From: Endotrypanum monterogeii
Taxonomy: Eukaryota > Euglenozoa > Kinetoplastea > Trypanosomatida > Trypanosomatidae
DNA length: 28,808 bases
Reading direction: 5' to 3'
Assembly: GCA_000333855.2 (NCBI GenBank)
Contig: CM007339.1
Location: 425,548 to 454,355 of the forward strand
Positions 1 through 12,400 of the stretch are shown piece by piece. Position 1 is the stretch's first letter. Each line of letters starts with the position of its first letter. The notes under the pieces were generated by a model, which was not told the origin of the DNA, made no database searches, and worked only from the letters and a program-made list of their open reading frames with translations. The translations under genes and the position numbers were made by a program.

Positions 1-134
1 TATATATATATATATATGCGCGCTTACGGAGACGCAAAAAAAAAAACAATGCTCAATAAATTACTAGAGACACTCAGCCGATAATCGTTCCTTCAGATCC
101 TTACGTTAAACTCACCTCTCTCTCCTCCTCCTCC

Positions 135-137
135 CAC

Positions 138-174
<37 letters not shown>
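135..174. repeat. (CA)n microsatellite
   Basis: About 40 bp of nearly perfect CA dinucleotide repeat with one CG interruption near 141-142. It follows a CTC-rich pyrimidine run. Such tracts are common between genes in Leishmania-type genomes and are likely to vary in length between strains. Confidence 0.9.
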
Positions 175-175
<1 letters not shown>

Positions 176-280
176 GCATCTCCTGCATTACATATCAACA
201 GCTCCTCCACAAGCCGACGCGCAAGCATCTGTTTCAACCTCGGATCCTTGAGCTTTGCATAGGTACTCCGTCATACCACC

Positions 281-321
281 CACACTCCTCTTATTTATTA
301 TTCTCTATCGCCTCCTTCAAG
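281..321 (+). promoter_or_regulatory. Candidate spliced-leader acceptor for RPN9
   Basis: A pyrimidine-rich tract (about 281-318, runs of CTCC, TTATT and TTCTCT) is followed by the AG at 320-321. No ATG occurs between this AG and the RPN9 start at 364, which fits a 5' UTR of about 42 nt after addition of the spliced leader. The exact acceptor is inferred from the polypyrimidine-AG pattern of trypanosomatids. Confidence 0.55.
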
Positions 322-363
322 GCACTCGTATCCAACTGCACAAAGTGCGTCTCGGGAAGTGAC

Positions 364-1602
364 ATGTCGACTCCGGAGGCCCGCGCACACACGTACCTCG
401 TCAACCTCCGCAATGACCTCGAGGTGAAAAACAATGCAGGTGCGGTTGCTATAGTATCCCGCGCATTAAACTATTTCGATTTACACTTCTGGTATGAACT
501 CTCAAACGAGCTGCTGCTGTTGATCCGTGACCCCATGGTGCTGGAGAACGCGTATGAGCTGTACACGGACGTTATCGTGGCCGTCCGGGCAGATCTCTCG
601 CCTATTGCATATGTGATGATTCTCCGATCAGTTTGCTTTTCCCCGCACAGCACCACCCAAAAAGCGCTCGAGCTCGTCGAGGGCGCCTGCGCGTCCCTTA
701 TTAATAACAACTCCGAGCAGGGACACTACGCTGCCTTGTGCATCCGGGCCCTACTCCTGCTTGAAAGTACGAGTGCTGAGGAGAGCGTGGCGCTGGCGGC
801 AGTACCCGGGTCTCCGCCGCACACAGCACGGAAGCTGCTGGAGCAAACAGAGACACACCTTCATTCTCTGAAGATGCACGAGGTGGAGCCGGTGCTTGTC
901 GCGCTGTACGGCATGGCACGTGGTCGCGACTACGAGATTCGGCGCCAGCACACGAGCTACTATAAAAACGCTTTTGATACCGTCATTTTTCTGGAGAAGG
1001 CGGACCTGCCCATGCGCGAGGAAGATCTCACGACACTGGCATACAAGACGGTCATCGCCGGCCTCCTCTCCGATAAAATCTTCAACTTCGGCAAGCTTCT
1101 AAATTTCGATCAATTTGTGACCCGACTGCAGCGGGAGTCATGCCCGCAGCGCTGGGCATTAGAAATGATGCGGCTGTGCAATGAGGGCGATGTGGCTAGC
1201 TTTGAAGCCTTTTTTCATGAGCACCAGAAACAAATTTCTCAGGAACCCCAGCTCGTGAGCGTCTCTGCGACACTGCATCGGAAGGTTCGACTGATGGCGC
1301 TCCTACATCTCATCTTTTACACGCCTCTGAGCGAGCGCACCTTCACCTTTCACGCGGTGGCTCAGCGGTGCGGTGTGCCGGACAGCGACGCAGAGCCGCT
1401 TCTGCTGGAGGCGCTTGCCCAGGGCATTATCAATGGGCGCATGGACGGCTTGAAGGGGGAAGTGCATGTCACGTGGGTGGAGCCGCGGGTGCTGAGCCTG
1501 GAGGAGGTGAAGGCGTTGGCGCAGCATGTTTGCAAGTGGCGGGAACAGGTAGTAGGGCTCACGGAATCGGTGAACGCGATGACGAAAAAGATTCCCCAGT
1601 AG
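364..1602 (+). CDS. RPN9: 26S proteasome regulatory subunit RPN9 (PSMD13), PCI domain
   Basis: This encodes a 412-residue non-ATPase lid subunit of the 26S proteasome, which helps assemble the lid that holds the deubiquitinase module and acts in the cytosol and nucleus. The length is close to human PSMD13 (376) and yeast Rpn9 (393). Family hallmarks are visible: the YYKNA helix at 199-203 (family F/YYK-A), the NFG-LL segment starting at N241, and the C-terminal PCI winged helix, including HVTWVEPRVL from residue 368, which matches the conserved VHMTWVQPRVL of animal PSMD13. The N-terminal half is all helical, as expected for the solenoid of PCI subunits. The start at 364 is the first ATG after a polypyrimidine-AG acceptor. 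The next gene starts 1.86 kb downstream on the same strand. The identification rests on remembered family motifs, not a search, but the C-terminal match is strong. Confidence 0.93.
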   Translation: MSTPEARAHTYLVNLRNDLEVKNNAGAVAIVSRALNYFDLHFWYELSNELLLLIRDPMVLENAYELYTDVIVAVRADLSPIAYVMILRSVCFSPHSTTQKALELVEGACASLINNNSEQGHYAALCIRALLLLESTSAEESVALAAVPGSPPHTARKLLEQTETHLHSLKMHEVEPVLVALYGMARGRDYEIRRQHTSYYKNAFDTVIFLEKADLPMREEDLTTLAYKTVIAGLLSDKIFNFGKLLNFDQFVTRLQRESCPQRWALEMMRLCNEGDVASFEAFFHEHQKQISQEPQLVSVSATLHRKVRLMALLHLIFYTPLSERTFTFHAVAQRCGVPDSDAEPLLLEALAQGIINGRMDGLKGEVHVTWVEPRVLSLEEVKALAQHVCKWREQVVGLTESVNAMTKKIPQ

Positions 1603-2277
1603 CAAACCTATGGAGGGGAAACAAAATCAAAAAAAAAAAAAAATGCATCAGTGATACAGGTTGGGGAGGTGGGGGTGAGTGTGTCGTTGCTACCCCCTGT
1701 AACTGCTGATGTCTCGGCGCTGCTCACAGGGAGCTTTGGTTGTGCCCCTCTTTTTGGGTCTGCGGGATGGGGAAGAGGATGGGGGGGGGGGGAGGGAAGC
1801 CTCCGTACACCCATCTCGCCTCCCTCTCTACTCTCCGATCCCCTGACGCGTAGTTTGGCAGTGACACTTGATGGAGGGGTGATATATGTGTCCATACATC
1901 TGGACAGACCCCCACCCGCCGCCGCCGCCGCCGCCTCTCTGATGTTGTTGTCTGAGATAAAAGCGGAAGAGAAAACCGGTAGAACCATATTTTCTCAATC
2001 CGATTCACGTGCGCAAAACATCAATTCATACCCACGCCCTCGCACATTTTGAAGATTTTGGGAGTCGTGATGAGTGTACTGAGTCCACGCGATAACCTTC
2101 ACGAAAGCCGAACCCCCGTTACTCCTTCACGATCTCAACTAAACCCACACTCCCCTTTTTTCCAGTCGCTCTTCTCCCTCCTGCCGCACGTGTGCATTCC
2201 GCGACACAGCTCCTAACCATTGTGAGGCAACGGAAAACATCCCCGTCTCTGTCAGAGTATCCGTTTCTATGTAGTTG

Positions 2278-2279
<2 letters not shown>

Positions 2280-2323
<44 letters not shown>

Positions 2324-2341
2324 CTGTGTGTGTGTGTGTGT
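2280..2341. repeat. Compound (TA)n(TG)n microsatellite
   Basis: About 32 bp of perfect TA repeat run directly into about 30 bp of TG repeat with one TC interruption near 2323-2324. The alternating purine-pyrimidine character over more than 60 bp makes this a site prone to non-B DNA and to slippage. It probably lies in the RPN9 3' UTR. Confidence 0.92.
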
Positions 2342-3035
2342 AACGAAACCAAAGAAGAGACGTGTGGAGAGGTGAGAGGTGAGGGGCGAGGGCAGTGCAA
2401 CCGGCAGAGAAAAGAAACTCAACACACCTCCCATTATAGATCGACCCAATACGCGCGTGAAGGGATTGGATTATATCGGTCACCGACACTGTGCTGCAGC
2501 CACCACCACCACCACCCTCGATACATGCCCTCGCATTGGCTACAGTGTACCTCCTTCGTATGTCACTGACACCTCGCTGCTTCTCTCTCCCTCCCCCTTG
2601 CTGACATTTTGCACGCCATCCACCCTCACATCAGGAATACTACTCCAAGAAAACAAAAATCACTTTCGCCACGCAGCAAGCGCACACAACTACGCCCCTG
2701 TGCCTTCAGCTTTCGTTTTGGCAACGCTCCTTCTCTCGTCGGTGTGATTCTGTGTTTTTTGAAGGCGTACCTTCACCTGTTGAGGAGTGGGCACTCTCCC
2801 GAGGCTCAATTCTTCGTTTTTGGTTCTTGCGCAAATACTGCTTTTCGATCCCCCTCCCCCTCCCCATAGCTCCCGTCGTCTTTTTCTTTTTGTAGTGGTT
2901 GTCTTGTGCCGTAGTCTATCACCACAGGCGAGATCCTTCGGGTAGACTCCGTTCGTGCTCACTCTCTTGGATACTGAGGATTAGTGTCGCATTGGTGGCT
3001 GTCTTCGTAATCGCTGTGACAATCGACATCCATTT

Positions 3036-3054
3036 CTGTGTGTGTGTGTGTGTC
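3036..3054. repeat. (TG)n microsatellite
   Basis: A short TG repeat of about 9 units ends in TCTG. It lies upstream of the predicted splice acceptor of the ankyrin gene, in a region that is not coding. Confidence 0.8.
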
Positions 3055-3176
3055 TGCAAGCGGAGGCTGGGCTAAGCCAATACGCTGATCCTAAGGAACC
3101 TCCATTCCCCTCTAGCCCCTCTCGAGCTCACACTTCGTCGCCTCCCTCGCTGTATGTACATTAGCATCTTGTCACT

Positions 3177-3199
3177 TGTCTTTTTTTTTTTTTGCTTAG
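3177..3199 (+). promoter_or_regulatory. Candidate spliced-leader acceptor for the giant ankyrin gene
   Basis: A run of 13 T (3181-3193) inside a longer pyrimidine stretch is followed by GCTTAG, with the AG at 3198-3199. There is no ATG between this AG and 3461, so 3461 is the first start codon on the predicted mRNA. Further pyrimidine tracts with AG downstream (about 3237-3270 and 3290-3302) are possible alternative acceptors. All of these give the same first ATG. Confidence 0.6.
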
Positions 3200-3460
3200 G
3201 TGTGCGGAGGTACTCACTCTGTGCAACGACCAGTGCCCCCCCTCCCCTCCCCTCCCCCTCCACCTCCGTAGCCCGTATAGAACCCACCCACCCACCCCCC
3301 AGCTCCTCGACGCGGTAATATCCCCTTGGCTCCGCTGGCTGTACCGAGCCTCTCGCACCTCTTCCCCCACCGACCGCTACGGAAAGCACTGATCTCAACG
3401 ATATTACCGTAAGCTTCGCTGGCACATTCACAGGGAGGAGGGATCGGTTCCTAGGACAAG

Positions 3461-6400
3461 ATGCGCACCTCCACGTTGGGGGCTGCCCAGGAGGCAACTT
3501 CAGCGGTGCACAAACCTGTCACAGTACAGTGTGCCTCACGAGGGCCATTCAACGAGGCTTTGCAGACTGAGGCAAATGAGTACCTTCTGCACGAGCGCGT
3601 CGCTGAGGCAGCAGCAGGTCTGGCAAAGGGTGAATCACTTCCCTTGGATCTATTCCAGGGACGACATCCGCTGCCGCGTGAGCTGCTAATAGAGCTAGAC
3701 GATGGTGAACGAGTTGGCTATCCGCCCAGCATGTCGCCACCGCATACGGGTGGCGGCACCGTCGCTGTGAACGCATCCCGCCCCGCCACACTTGAGAAAA
3801 TAAATCCGTGCACGTGTACCAGCACCGCATTCGATGCGTGGCTCCGCACAGTCGTACAGTCTATCCCTCCGCCAACGGAAGCGGGCAACTCAGGACGGAT
3901 GGATGGGTATTTTGCTGCTAGCAGCCGTGGCCGAGCGAGGCCTGGCAGTGCTCAGCGGGTGACGCGTGAGCAAACAATCTGCACGGCGCTAGAGCTACTG
4001 GAGACGGCCGCGCGGTTGCTACAAAGGCGTATCGTGCTCTGTCGAGACCAAGATCGACTTCTGCATGCTTATTACGACGCACTGGAGGAAGACATCTATC
4101 AGCAAGCAAAGGCTGGTTTGAGATTGGCAGCGGAAGGGGAACGGGCTCATTTCACGTCCAACGAGGAACCTCAGATGCTGCTTCCACCGGAGCAGCATAA
4201 ATACTCGCCGTATCACCACCACCTTCGCATGTACAAGCGCGGTGCGCCTCTGAAGCAGTACTCAGAGGAGCAGGCAAAGCTACACCACCGACTGGAGATG
4301 GTCTACTATGTGCTGACAAAACTCGAGGAGCTGGAAGGGGTGAACAGCGCGATACTGCTCGAGAGTCAGTCCTCGTCACAGATGAACCAGGCCACCCATG
4401 AGGCTGGTGAGGGGAACAGTACAAACATCCGGAATGAAGGAAGTTCGCAGGGTGGGCTTACGGTTATTCGCCGTGGTGGCGGCGTATCCGCTGAACAAGA
4501 CGGTGACAAGATGGTCAAACCTCTGTCGTTGTCGTCGCGGCGGTTTGCCGCGTGGGATCAGCGAGTGTGTCATCTGCGCCGTCAGCTGCAACTACCAATT
4601 CCTGCGTGGGACGTGATGTCTCGCCTCCGAAATGAGTTAATCCTTTCCTTCTCCGCTCGTGTTCTGGCGCTACGGGAGCTCGGACCGCCTCCTTTTAGAG
4701 GTCCCGACACTACCGCCACGTCGTCGCCGGCGGCGCACGATCCGGACGTTGCCTCGCAGTCGGTCAGCAATGTGAGCAGTCAGCAGGACAGCTCTAATTC
4801 TATTAGTGCGTTTGTTGAGTGGTACGTGAAGCACATCATGGATCCGCTCGCAATTTCCCAACTTCTCAGCATCGTTCCGCGCGAATACCTGGTGACCACT
4901 ACCTGCCGTCTCATCTACGCGTGTGAGGCACATGCCTCCTTGCGCTCGTCCCGTGCGCTGCCTGACCTTGGTACTGTACTGATGTGTGCTGTAGCCGAAG
5001 GACGTGCTGAGGCCGTGTCGCAGGTGTTGCTCTCCTCGAGCGTTTCCTACGGTAGTGCCCTTTCAGGGGCAACGGAGTCACACACCTGCTTCTTCGCAGG
5101 ACTTTTTATCGGCCAACTGGACGTGTTAAAACAGCTCGTGGAGCACCAGTGCTGGAATGCGGATGCGCTGCACGTGTTGCTGTTCGTGAATACCCCATGG
5201 AACGCCGCCGCCGTGGCGTCAACGCCTCGCGGGTGCCACGTATACCAGCAAGCGCTGATTGGCCGCGTGCAGGCGTTCCTCGCGATGGCGAAGCGTGCGT
5301 TGGATGCTAGAAGTGATGCACTCACCTACGACCCGTCTCTACAACTCAACGACAGCTCGAACGCCTCCGCCAGCGTGAGCACCAGTGGCGACTACCTCAC
5401 CGATGAAATGGCACTCAAAGTCCTGCGTGCCGCACATTTGCTCGACATGAACGCACAGGGCGAGAAGGCGCTGCTCACCTTGACTCGACTTCTGGCCACC
5501 GCGTCGTCAAACTCCATCAGCGACGTGGACGACGACGGCGGCGGCGCCGCCGCCGTCGAGAACGCCCGTTCACCGGATGGGGCTGCGTCAGGGGTGCAGA
5601 CGATGCTCTACGCGCCGCAGCCAGTTGTCGCGCCGCCACCAGTGTTTCTCAGTGGCGCGCTCCGACGTCTAAGACTCTTCCTCGCCGCGCGCACCGCGAT
5701 GCTGGAATATGAGCAGCAGCAGCAGAACGTGCAGTGGAGCTCACTGCTGGGTCATATCAAATCATCTGTGGCCACCACCAGCGGCGTCGTCACCTCCCCA
5801 ACCCTGAGCAGCACGTACGAATCCCAGGGAAACCTGCTGAGTGCAAATAGGATGCACGGCGACCTACCGAAGAGCGCACTAAGTCCCTCAACCTCAAACT
5901 TGCGATCTGGCAACTCCAAGGTGCCTGCATCTTCCTTCGGGAGTGTGCTGCACCGGCAGCAGCAGCAACTGGACGCCTGCACAGCCGCCGCAGTATGCCC
6001 GCTGCGCTGCCGAATGTGCCCCGCTTTCACCACGCCTCATCTGCAACGCGTAGATGCGTGGAGCTACACCCCGCTGCATTCCACAACGCTGAGAACCGCC
6101 TTGGATAACGCACTCGACATCGACGATGAGGACAAGGAGAGGCAGTCCAGCGAACGGCGTGCCTACCGCGTCTTACAGGCGACCAACCTGAAGGCTACTA
6201 CTAACTGCGATGCGTGCCATGCCAAGGACCCGCATAACGAACCCAGCGGTTATCAGTCCGAGTGGGCCTCGCACCAACCTCCTATCTTGGCGCTACTCAT
6301 GCGGTCTGACACCGCCATCGACATGACGGCGAGATCGTGGTTCATGTATCCTTCGGTTGGCCGGGCTACCCTCCAGAAAGAAGGCGATGGCGATCGGTAC

Positions 6401-9400
6401 AGTAGCCGCAGGGGCGCGCCGAGCACAAGCCCACGGAGTGTGATCAAGTGCGACTCCGGTTCCAAAAATACCTTCAGGGGTTACACTCGCCGGCATGTGA
6501 GCCCATGGCAGTCATGCTACGCCCCAACCTCACTCATCACGAATCTGCCGTTCCGCTACTCGTTATCAGTACCTCTGGAAAATGCGCGGCGAGCGGCGCT
6601 GGACGCCAAACAGCGGCGAGCAGTGCAAATCCTCTACGGTGGCCCTGCCCCCGGTGGTATAGAGGACAACGCCATGCATAGCAACGACGGTGACGAAGTG
6701 GACAATTATAGCTCCATCAGCGGAGACGGCACCGCAGACGAGAGCCTCGCGGGTGCCTCCTCTCGCCTTGCTGCTCAGCTGCCGGGACTGACCAAACCCA
6801 GCTTGTACTACGAAGCGCAAATCTCGCTCGACTACCTTATAGCGATGTACGTAGCCGATACCCTCGGTGCAGCGTCACCCACCATCGGCGAAGAAGCGCT
6901 CGAACACGACACACGTGACCCGCTCCCCAGAGAAGCCGCGCACCGACTCTGTGAGAACTGTGTGGTCGTCGGTCTTTGTGACTGTGTCACTGCTGCGCAG
7001 GCGAATGGGTCCACGCGCGGCCCCCATAAGCCATATCTGGTGACGCATCTGGGTCACCAGCATCACGCCAGGGACATAGCAGGTATTACGGAGAGCGACA
7101 ACATCAACGGTTTGGAGGGACTGGAAGCTACTCGTGGCCACGTCCAAGGCGAAAGCACCTTCTGGTCTGCGGGTGTTTCTGTGTCCGTGATTGCACATGA
7201 AGAGATGTCCCAGCGCTCGCTGTCGTCCGGCACTGATGCCGGGGCACGGTCTACGAACCAGAACCAAGCAACACCAAGGGGCAGTGAAGTCGACACGGAT
7301 GTGTTCTATCTGGGTCTCTGGAAACATCAACAAAACATTGTTCGCGCGCTCTCGGCGACGCAGACGCACTCCCACCACGCCACCCAGGATGCTTCCCAAA
7401 CCTCTCTGAAGACGGCGCCAGTATTTCTTCGGCTGGAACTGCGTCGGCGGTGTGCTGCAGCGCCGGTGAAGGCAAGCACACCGAAAGGGGAGTCAAACAC
7501 CTGTGCGGAAGCCGGGGACAAAAGCACGATCGACACCCATGATATGGACAGTGCTGAGACTGGGCCCGGGAAAAGAGGACTGTGGCTGCCGACCATTACA
7601 CGCGCCTCCCAAGACGATGTGGCAAAGGCATTGAGGAGGATGCGCCTAGAAAGGCACCACTCGGCAACTTCAGCGACGCGGGCAGCAAGGATGCAGGCGA
7701 CTCGAGGGCATGCAAGACGTACCCCGAGTCCTCCTAGCAGAGCCACAGACACATCACCCTCCTTGACTCGGTTTTCTCATGCTCCCTATCAGGTCCCGGC
7801 TACACTCGTCCTGGGGATTTTTTTCATCTCATCGACTGGCACACTGCGTCTTCGCATTAACAATTTTACGGACATCGAAGAAATTGTGCTGGGCTTGCCG
7901 CTCGGCAGTGATGCATACATCACTGAGTTCACAGAATCAGCGATGCCGCTGCCGCCCCTCCTCTACCCAGCCGCAACACTGTCTTTGAACGACAGTGGAT
8001 GGAGAAGCTGGCATGCCCATCGAACCCGCCAATTGGCAGTGCCACGCCAACCGAGCACTCAACAAAAGGAACTGGGTCGTGAAGAAGGGAAAAGCGAGCA
8101 CGTACAGGTCCGAGGAGGTGTGCCACTGTCATCGGCATCATGCCTGTCGCAACCTGTATCCAATGCTGTTTTACATTTCAGCTTTGATGCGACGGAGCTG
8201 CTGTTCGAGCCTCCGCCGCCCCATCATGCCCTAACAGGCACGTCCACGAGCACGATACGGCCTGTCACGGAAGTGATGACTGTCTCAGAAGGGCAGCAAC
8301 TGGGCCAAGGAAACATTGAAACCGACGTGGAATCAAAAATATCGAACGTGATGCAGCCCCAGCTGTCCGAGCCCGTCGTGCTCCTGGACAACACCGTCAA
8401 GTTCACTCAGATGCTGTCTGTGCTCACGGACCTTGTGCTTCGCACGGCGGTGGGCCAGGGCCGCGAAGAAACTCCCGAGGAGCCGCAGTCCTCCCGTCCT
8501 GATTTCGGCGACGAATATGAAAATGACAAGAGCGATGATGACAATGCCGACGCAGCAACGCCAGGTGATACAGCGCCGAAGGCACACTCGTCCGTATCGT
8601 TTGTCGGATCACGTGAGCGCCGCCTGCGCTCGGCGGTTCGACGGGTACAGAGTCTGCTGAATACGCCTGGGGGCGGAGCTCTCAACACAACAGTCGGCCA
8701 CTGCTCTCCCTTTGGCCATACCGACCTCCCGAATTTATTCTACCCTCCGGTGCGCATCTACCGCCACAGTTGTCACCTTCCCCCTCAAGAGCTTTACCCG
8801 CCCCCGCCCTCCTGTGATGCGGGCAGCGCCGACGAAGGCAAGGGAAGCGGCCAGCGCATGCCGAAGCAGCGGGAGCGCCGCCGATGGCGTCGTGGAAATC
8901 GACGCATTGGTCTGCAGGGAGCCGTCCAAATGCCATCGCTGGCTTCAACCAATATGTTTTGGCACGACCTGATCCCTGAAAATGTTCCTCTCACACCACT
9001 GTGCGCTGCGCTGGCGTCGCGGCAGCCGACCATGGCGTACGTCATCGCAACACATCCACTGACGAAGTTCTGTGATCCTATTATCGGTGAAGAGAGGGCG
9101 AGCTCTGTCCACGTGTGGCAACAGCAATCCTACCAGCGCCGTACCGCGCTCTACGCCGCGTGTGCCCTTGGCTATGCAGAAGTAGTGCGCGTTCTTCTAG
9201 AGCGCATTCCTGTGGAAGAGATTCTCTCGTATTTTGGGCTCATCGTCGAAAGCGAGACACGCTCGGAACTCAGGCGCACCTACGCAAAAGCGAGTGTTGC
9301 CTTCCTGCGCAATTACCAACGGAACTGGTTGAAAACGCAGGCCTCGTCGCCGCCGGGAAATGCTGCCAAAATGGACACCAAAACCTCTGAGCACAGCCCT

Positions 9401-12400
9401 AACACCACCACCACCCAGACTCTGTCGACCGGCAGACATGCCGGAATCTCTGTCAGGCCCCTGACGCCGGCGGTACCGTACTTGACAAACGATAAGCAGC
9501 GGCCTCTTCTCAACGCATCCACCATATACATCTCTTCGCGGTCGATGTACACCCCTCTGCACGTAACGCTTCTCGGTGTCGTTCTCGATAACGGAGATCA
9601 AGACACTGACGGTGTCGAGGAAAACACAAGTACCGATACTGACGACGAGAAGGCGTCTTTGCTCTTGCTCAAGGCGCGTCTCAGCAAGCAAACCAAGTGC
9701 GTCACCGTGTTGCTCAACTGCCTCTACGACCTACTTTGTGTGGCACCGACGTCCAACGGAACGACACAAAAACCGAAGCAACGGAAGAAAGATGATGCAA
9801 AAGGCAAGACGCAATCCACGGAGTCTCCGTTGGCAGGGAAGGAGCTTCTCGCCTCAGCGCTTAACCTGTACACAACAGCGGGCGAGACTGCTTTACTTTT
9901 GGCTGTTCGCCACAACAATGTGGCAGTCGCGCTGCGCCTTCTGGAGCTGGGGGTTGAGGTGACCTGCATGGATCGTGTCACGCGGCTGCTCAGCCTCGAG
10001 CTGGCTTGTGCCAACCGCTGCACACCAATCGCGGAGGCGCTGCTGCAACCCCGCAGCGGCAGCGGTGGCACGGAAGCAGCGATGAGCACCTCCGCATACG
10101 TCACTTCACCCGTCCTTTTGAACCACGCCGGCATCGCAACGGCGCTGTGCTGGTGTGCTATCAATAACATGCCAGCCGTCATGCAGCGCCTCCTCGAGTG
10201 TGACGGGATCGACGCGGAGAGCGGCTTCGAGGGAAGCTCCCCGCTGCACCTCGCCATCGCCTTCGACAGCGAAGAGGCCGCCCTGACCCTGCTCCGCGGC
10301 ACCCAGCCGAGGAAGGGGACTGCAGCCAAAGCACTTCTGCGGCAAAGCGCTGACTCAGAGAAACGCCAGGCATCTCAACCTGTGACAGCCACCGCGGCAC
10401 TCAAAGCGGCAGCAACGCGGCTGTGTGCATCCGTCCTCTCCCCCAATGCACGCCCGAAGCCCTTCATGAATGCGAACATACTGCACGGGCGCACCCATTC
10501 CACACCGCTGCACCTCGCCTGTGAGCGCGGCCAACTGAACATTATCCGCGTTCTTCTTCATTCATGGAACGCCCAACTGAACCTCACGGCCGCCTACACA
10601 AGCTACACACCGCTCCTCAGTGCCATCGCCCATGGAAAGGAGGAGGCAGCGCTTCGTGTCCTCGAGTACAGCAAAGACCAACTCCGCCGAGGCCGCGCAG
10701 TGCTGGACCTGTGTGCATTTGATCAACAGGGCAACACCGCGCTCCATCTGGCCGCACGTCAAGGGTTGACACTTGCGCTAGAGTACATGCTCGTTCAGTT
10801 TAGCGAGGACGAAATAACGCGGCTCGTAGGCCTGCACCCTGCGCTGGCTGAATCACAGGCGTACAAGTCCGGAACATGTGTCGTACCTATATACGCGACA
10901 AACAACCATGGAAAGACCGCCCTGCTCGTCGCCGTGCAGTATGACCAGGCGGAGACAGCCGAACTGCTAGTGAGCATGCTGATCGACAGCGTGGAGGCTT
11001 CAGAGGTGAAACTTACGGAGCTTGTGCCTGAGGAAAAAAATAGTCCGAGGCTGCCCAACACGGCAACAAATAATGAGGAAGCATACGCCAATGCAACCGC
11101 AGACGACCAAGCCGCACCCTCGTCGACGATGTCCGAGACCGCAAATGTTGGTGGCACACTTATTGACGGTACGTGCTTAGCCCTACACCAAGCGCAAAAG
11201 AAGCGCCTCGATGCCGTCGTACAGTTGATGCTCTCTGCCTCACCCAGTCTCTTCCCCCGCACGGCGGAATTTTGCGCATCGGTGGAGCTCCTAAAACAGC
11301 AACAGGCGGACCGACGGCGCCCCACAGCGCTGATGACAATCACACCGTCAAGCGCAAAAGATCCCTCTGCTGTGGAAAATCGGAAAAAAATTGGCCAAGT
11401 CGTGGTGAAGGCTGCAGAGGCCGGATCACCGTTGCAAGACAACTCAATGGTGCAGGATCGCACCTCGTTTGTGCGCCTCCTGCTCACTGGTGCCAATGGC
11501 CCCTCCTCTCCAGATGATGCCCTGCGCGTTCTGCTGCGCGGCTTTGCTTTGCCCGAGCTTTATGTGTATCTCAGCAAAGTTGCTTCAGAAAGCGCTGCAC
11601 TGGGGGTTCAAGGAGGCGCTGCCATGGCACACTCGGAGCTGTTGGTCGGCTACCTTCAAGAGCACGCCAGCACGGTGGTGGCGCCTACGCGAGTGGTTGT
11701 GTTTTGTCGCGCTGTGCTAGAATGCATGCGGCAGTGGATGTCGGACGAGGCGTCCGCTGCGCGTGAACGCATCGCGGCATCGAAGCGCCGTCGTTCCTTG
11801 AGACGCGTCAAGAGTGGCATTGCACGCCCATATCCACCACAGGGCAGCCTACAAAATGAGGAGCCAGGGCAACGAACGCAGCGTGAGGTCAAAGAAGCGC
11901 CCATAGATTGGCTCTATCGCATACTTTTTAGTGCCTATGCCCCCGCTGCCAGAGGCACACGCAGCAAGTCCACGCTACAGAATCTAATATCGCCGCTCAC
12001 CACATCGACTACCTCATCCGTGCTCGCTGATATCACTAGCCCCCAGGAGGAAGCGGCGTGCCACCGCGACGCCTTGGACGCGACGATGAAGCGAAAAACG
12101 CTGAGTCTCGATGTTGCGCGTATGATTCGTCTTCACGGACGATCTCAGGGCGGTGCCAGGGCCATCGAGGAGATCAAGAGCGTTGTGCAGGCTTACGTGA
12201 AATCAAAGATCAGCGAACATGAGCGGCTCAAGAAACAGACAATGTCGGCCGCGACTGGAGAATCATCGGAGGCGCTCACTATGTCAGACAGCGGTGGGGG
12301 CGGCGGTGGCGGCAGCGACAGCAAGAGCAACTCCCTTCATCCGCAAGCCAGCCACGATTCGGACGCGCAGTCGATTATGTATCTCGGAGAGCCTCACCAT

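Larger units (their letters stand above)
1..363. other. Intergenic region upstream of RPN9
   Basis: No coding sequence is supported here. The stretch starts inside a (TA)n tract (1-17), carries a (CA)n microsatellite (about 135-174) preceded by a CT-rich run, and ends with the RPN9 5' leader. It probably contains the 3' UTR of an upstream gene outside the window plus the trans-splicing signals of RPN9. No tRNA or other RNA gene was recognised. Confidence 0.7.
1603..3460. other. Intergenic region between RPN9 and the ankyrin gene
   Basis: This 1.86 kb region has no convincing gene. Short frames here are low in complexity and cross microsatellites. It holds a poly-A run soon after the RPN9 stop (about 1629-1643), a G-rich run near 1780-1793, GCC triplets near 1918-1935, a compound (TA)n(TG)n tract at 2280-2341, a (TG)n tract at 3036-3054, and a T13-AG followed by C-rich tracts just before the ankyrin gene. 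It should contain the RPN9 3' UTR and polyadenylation zone in the 5' part and the next gene's splice acceptor and 5' UTR in the 3' part. The boundary cannot be placed from sequence alone. Confidence 0.7.

Noticed and set aside
2119..2569. Several overlapping short frames on both strands around the (TA)n(TG)n tract
   Set aside because: Their translations are mainly dinucleotide-repeat products such as alternating Tyr-Ile or Thr-His, with no coding signature.
1603..3460. Possible degenerate retroposon (SIDER-type) in the 3' UTR regions
   Set aside because: Such elements are common in Leishmania 3' UTRs, but I could not recognise a diagnostic signature by eye here or in the other two spacers. 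A search against SIDER consensus sequences would decide it.
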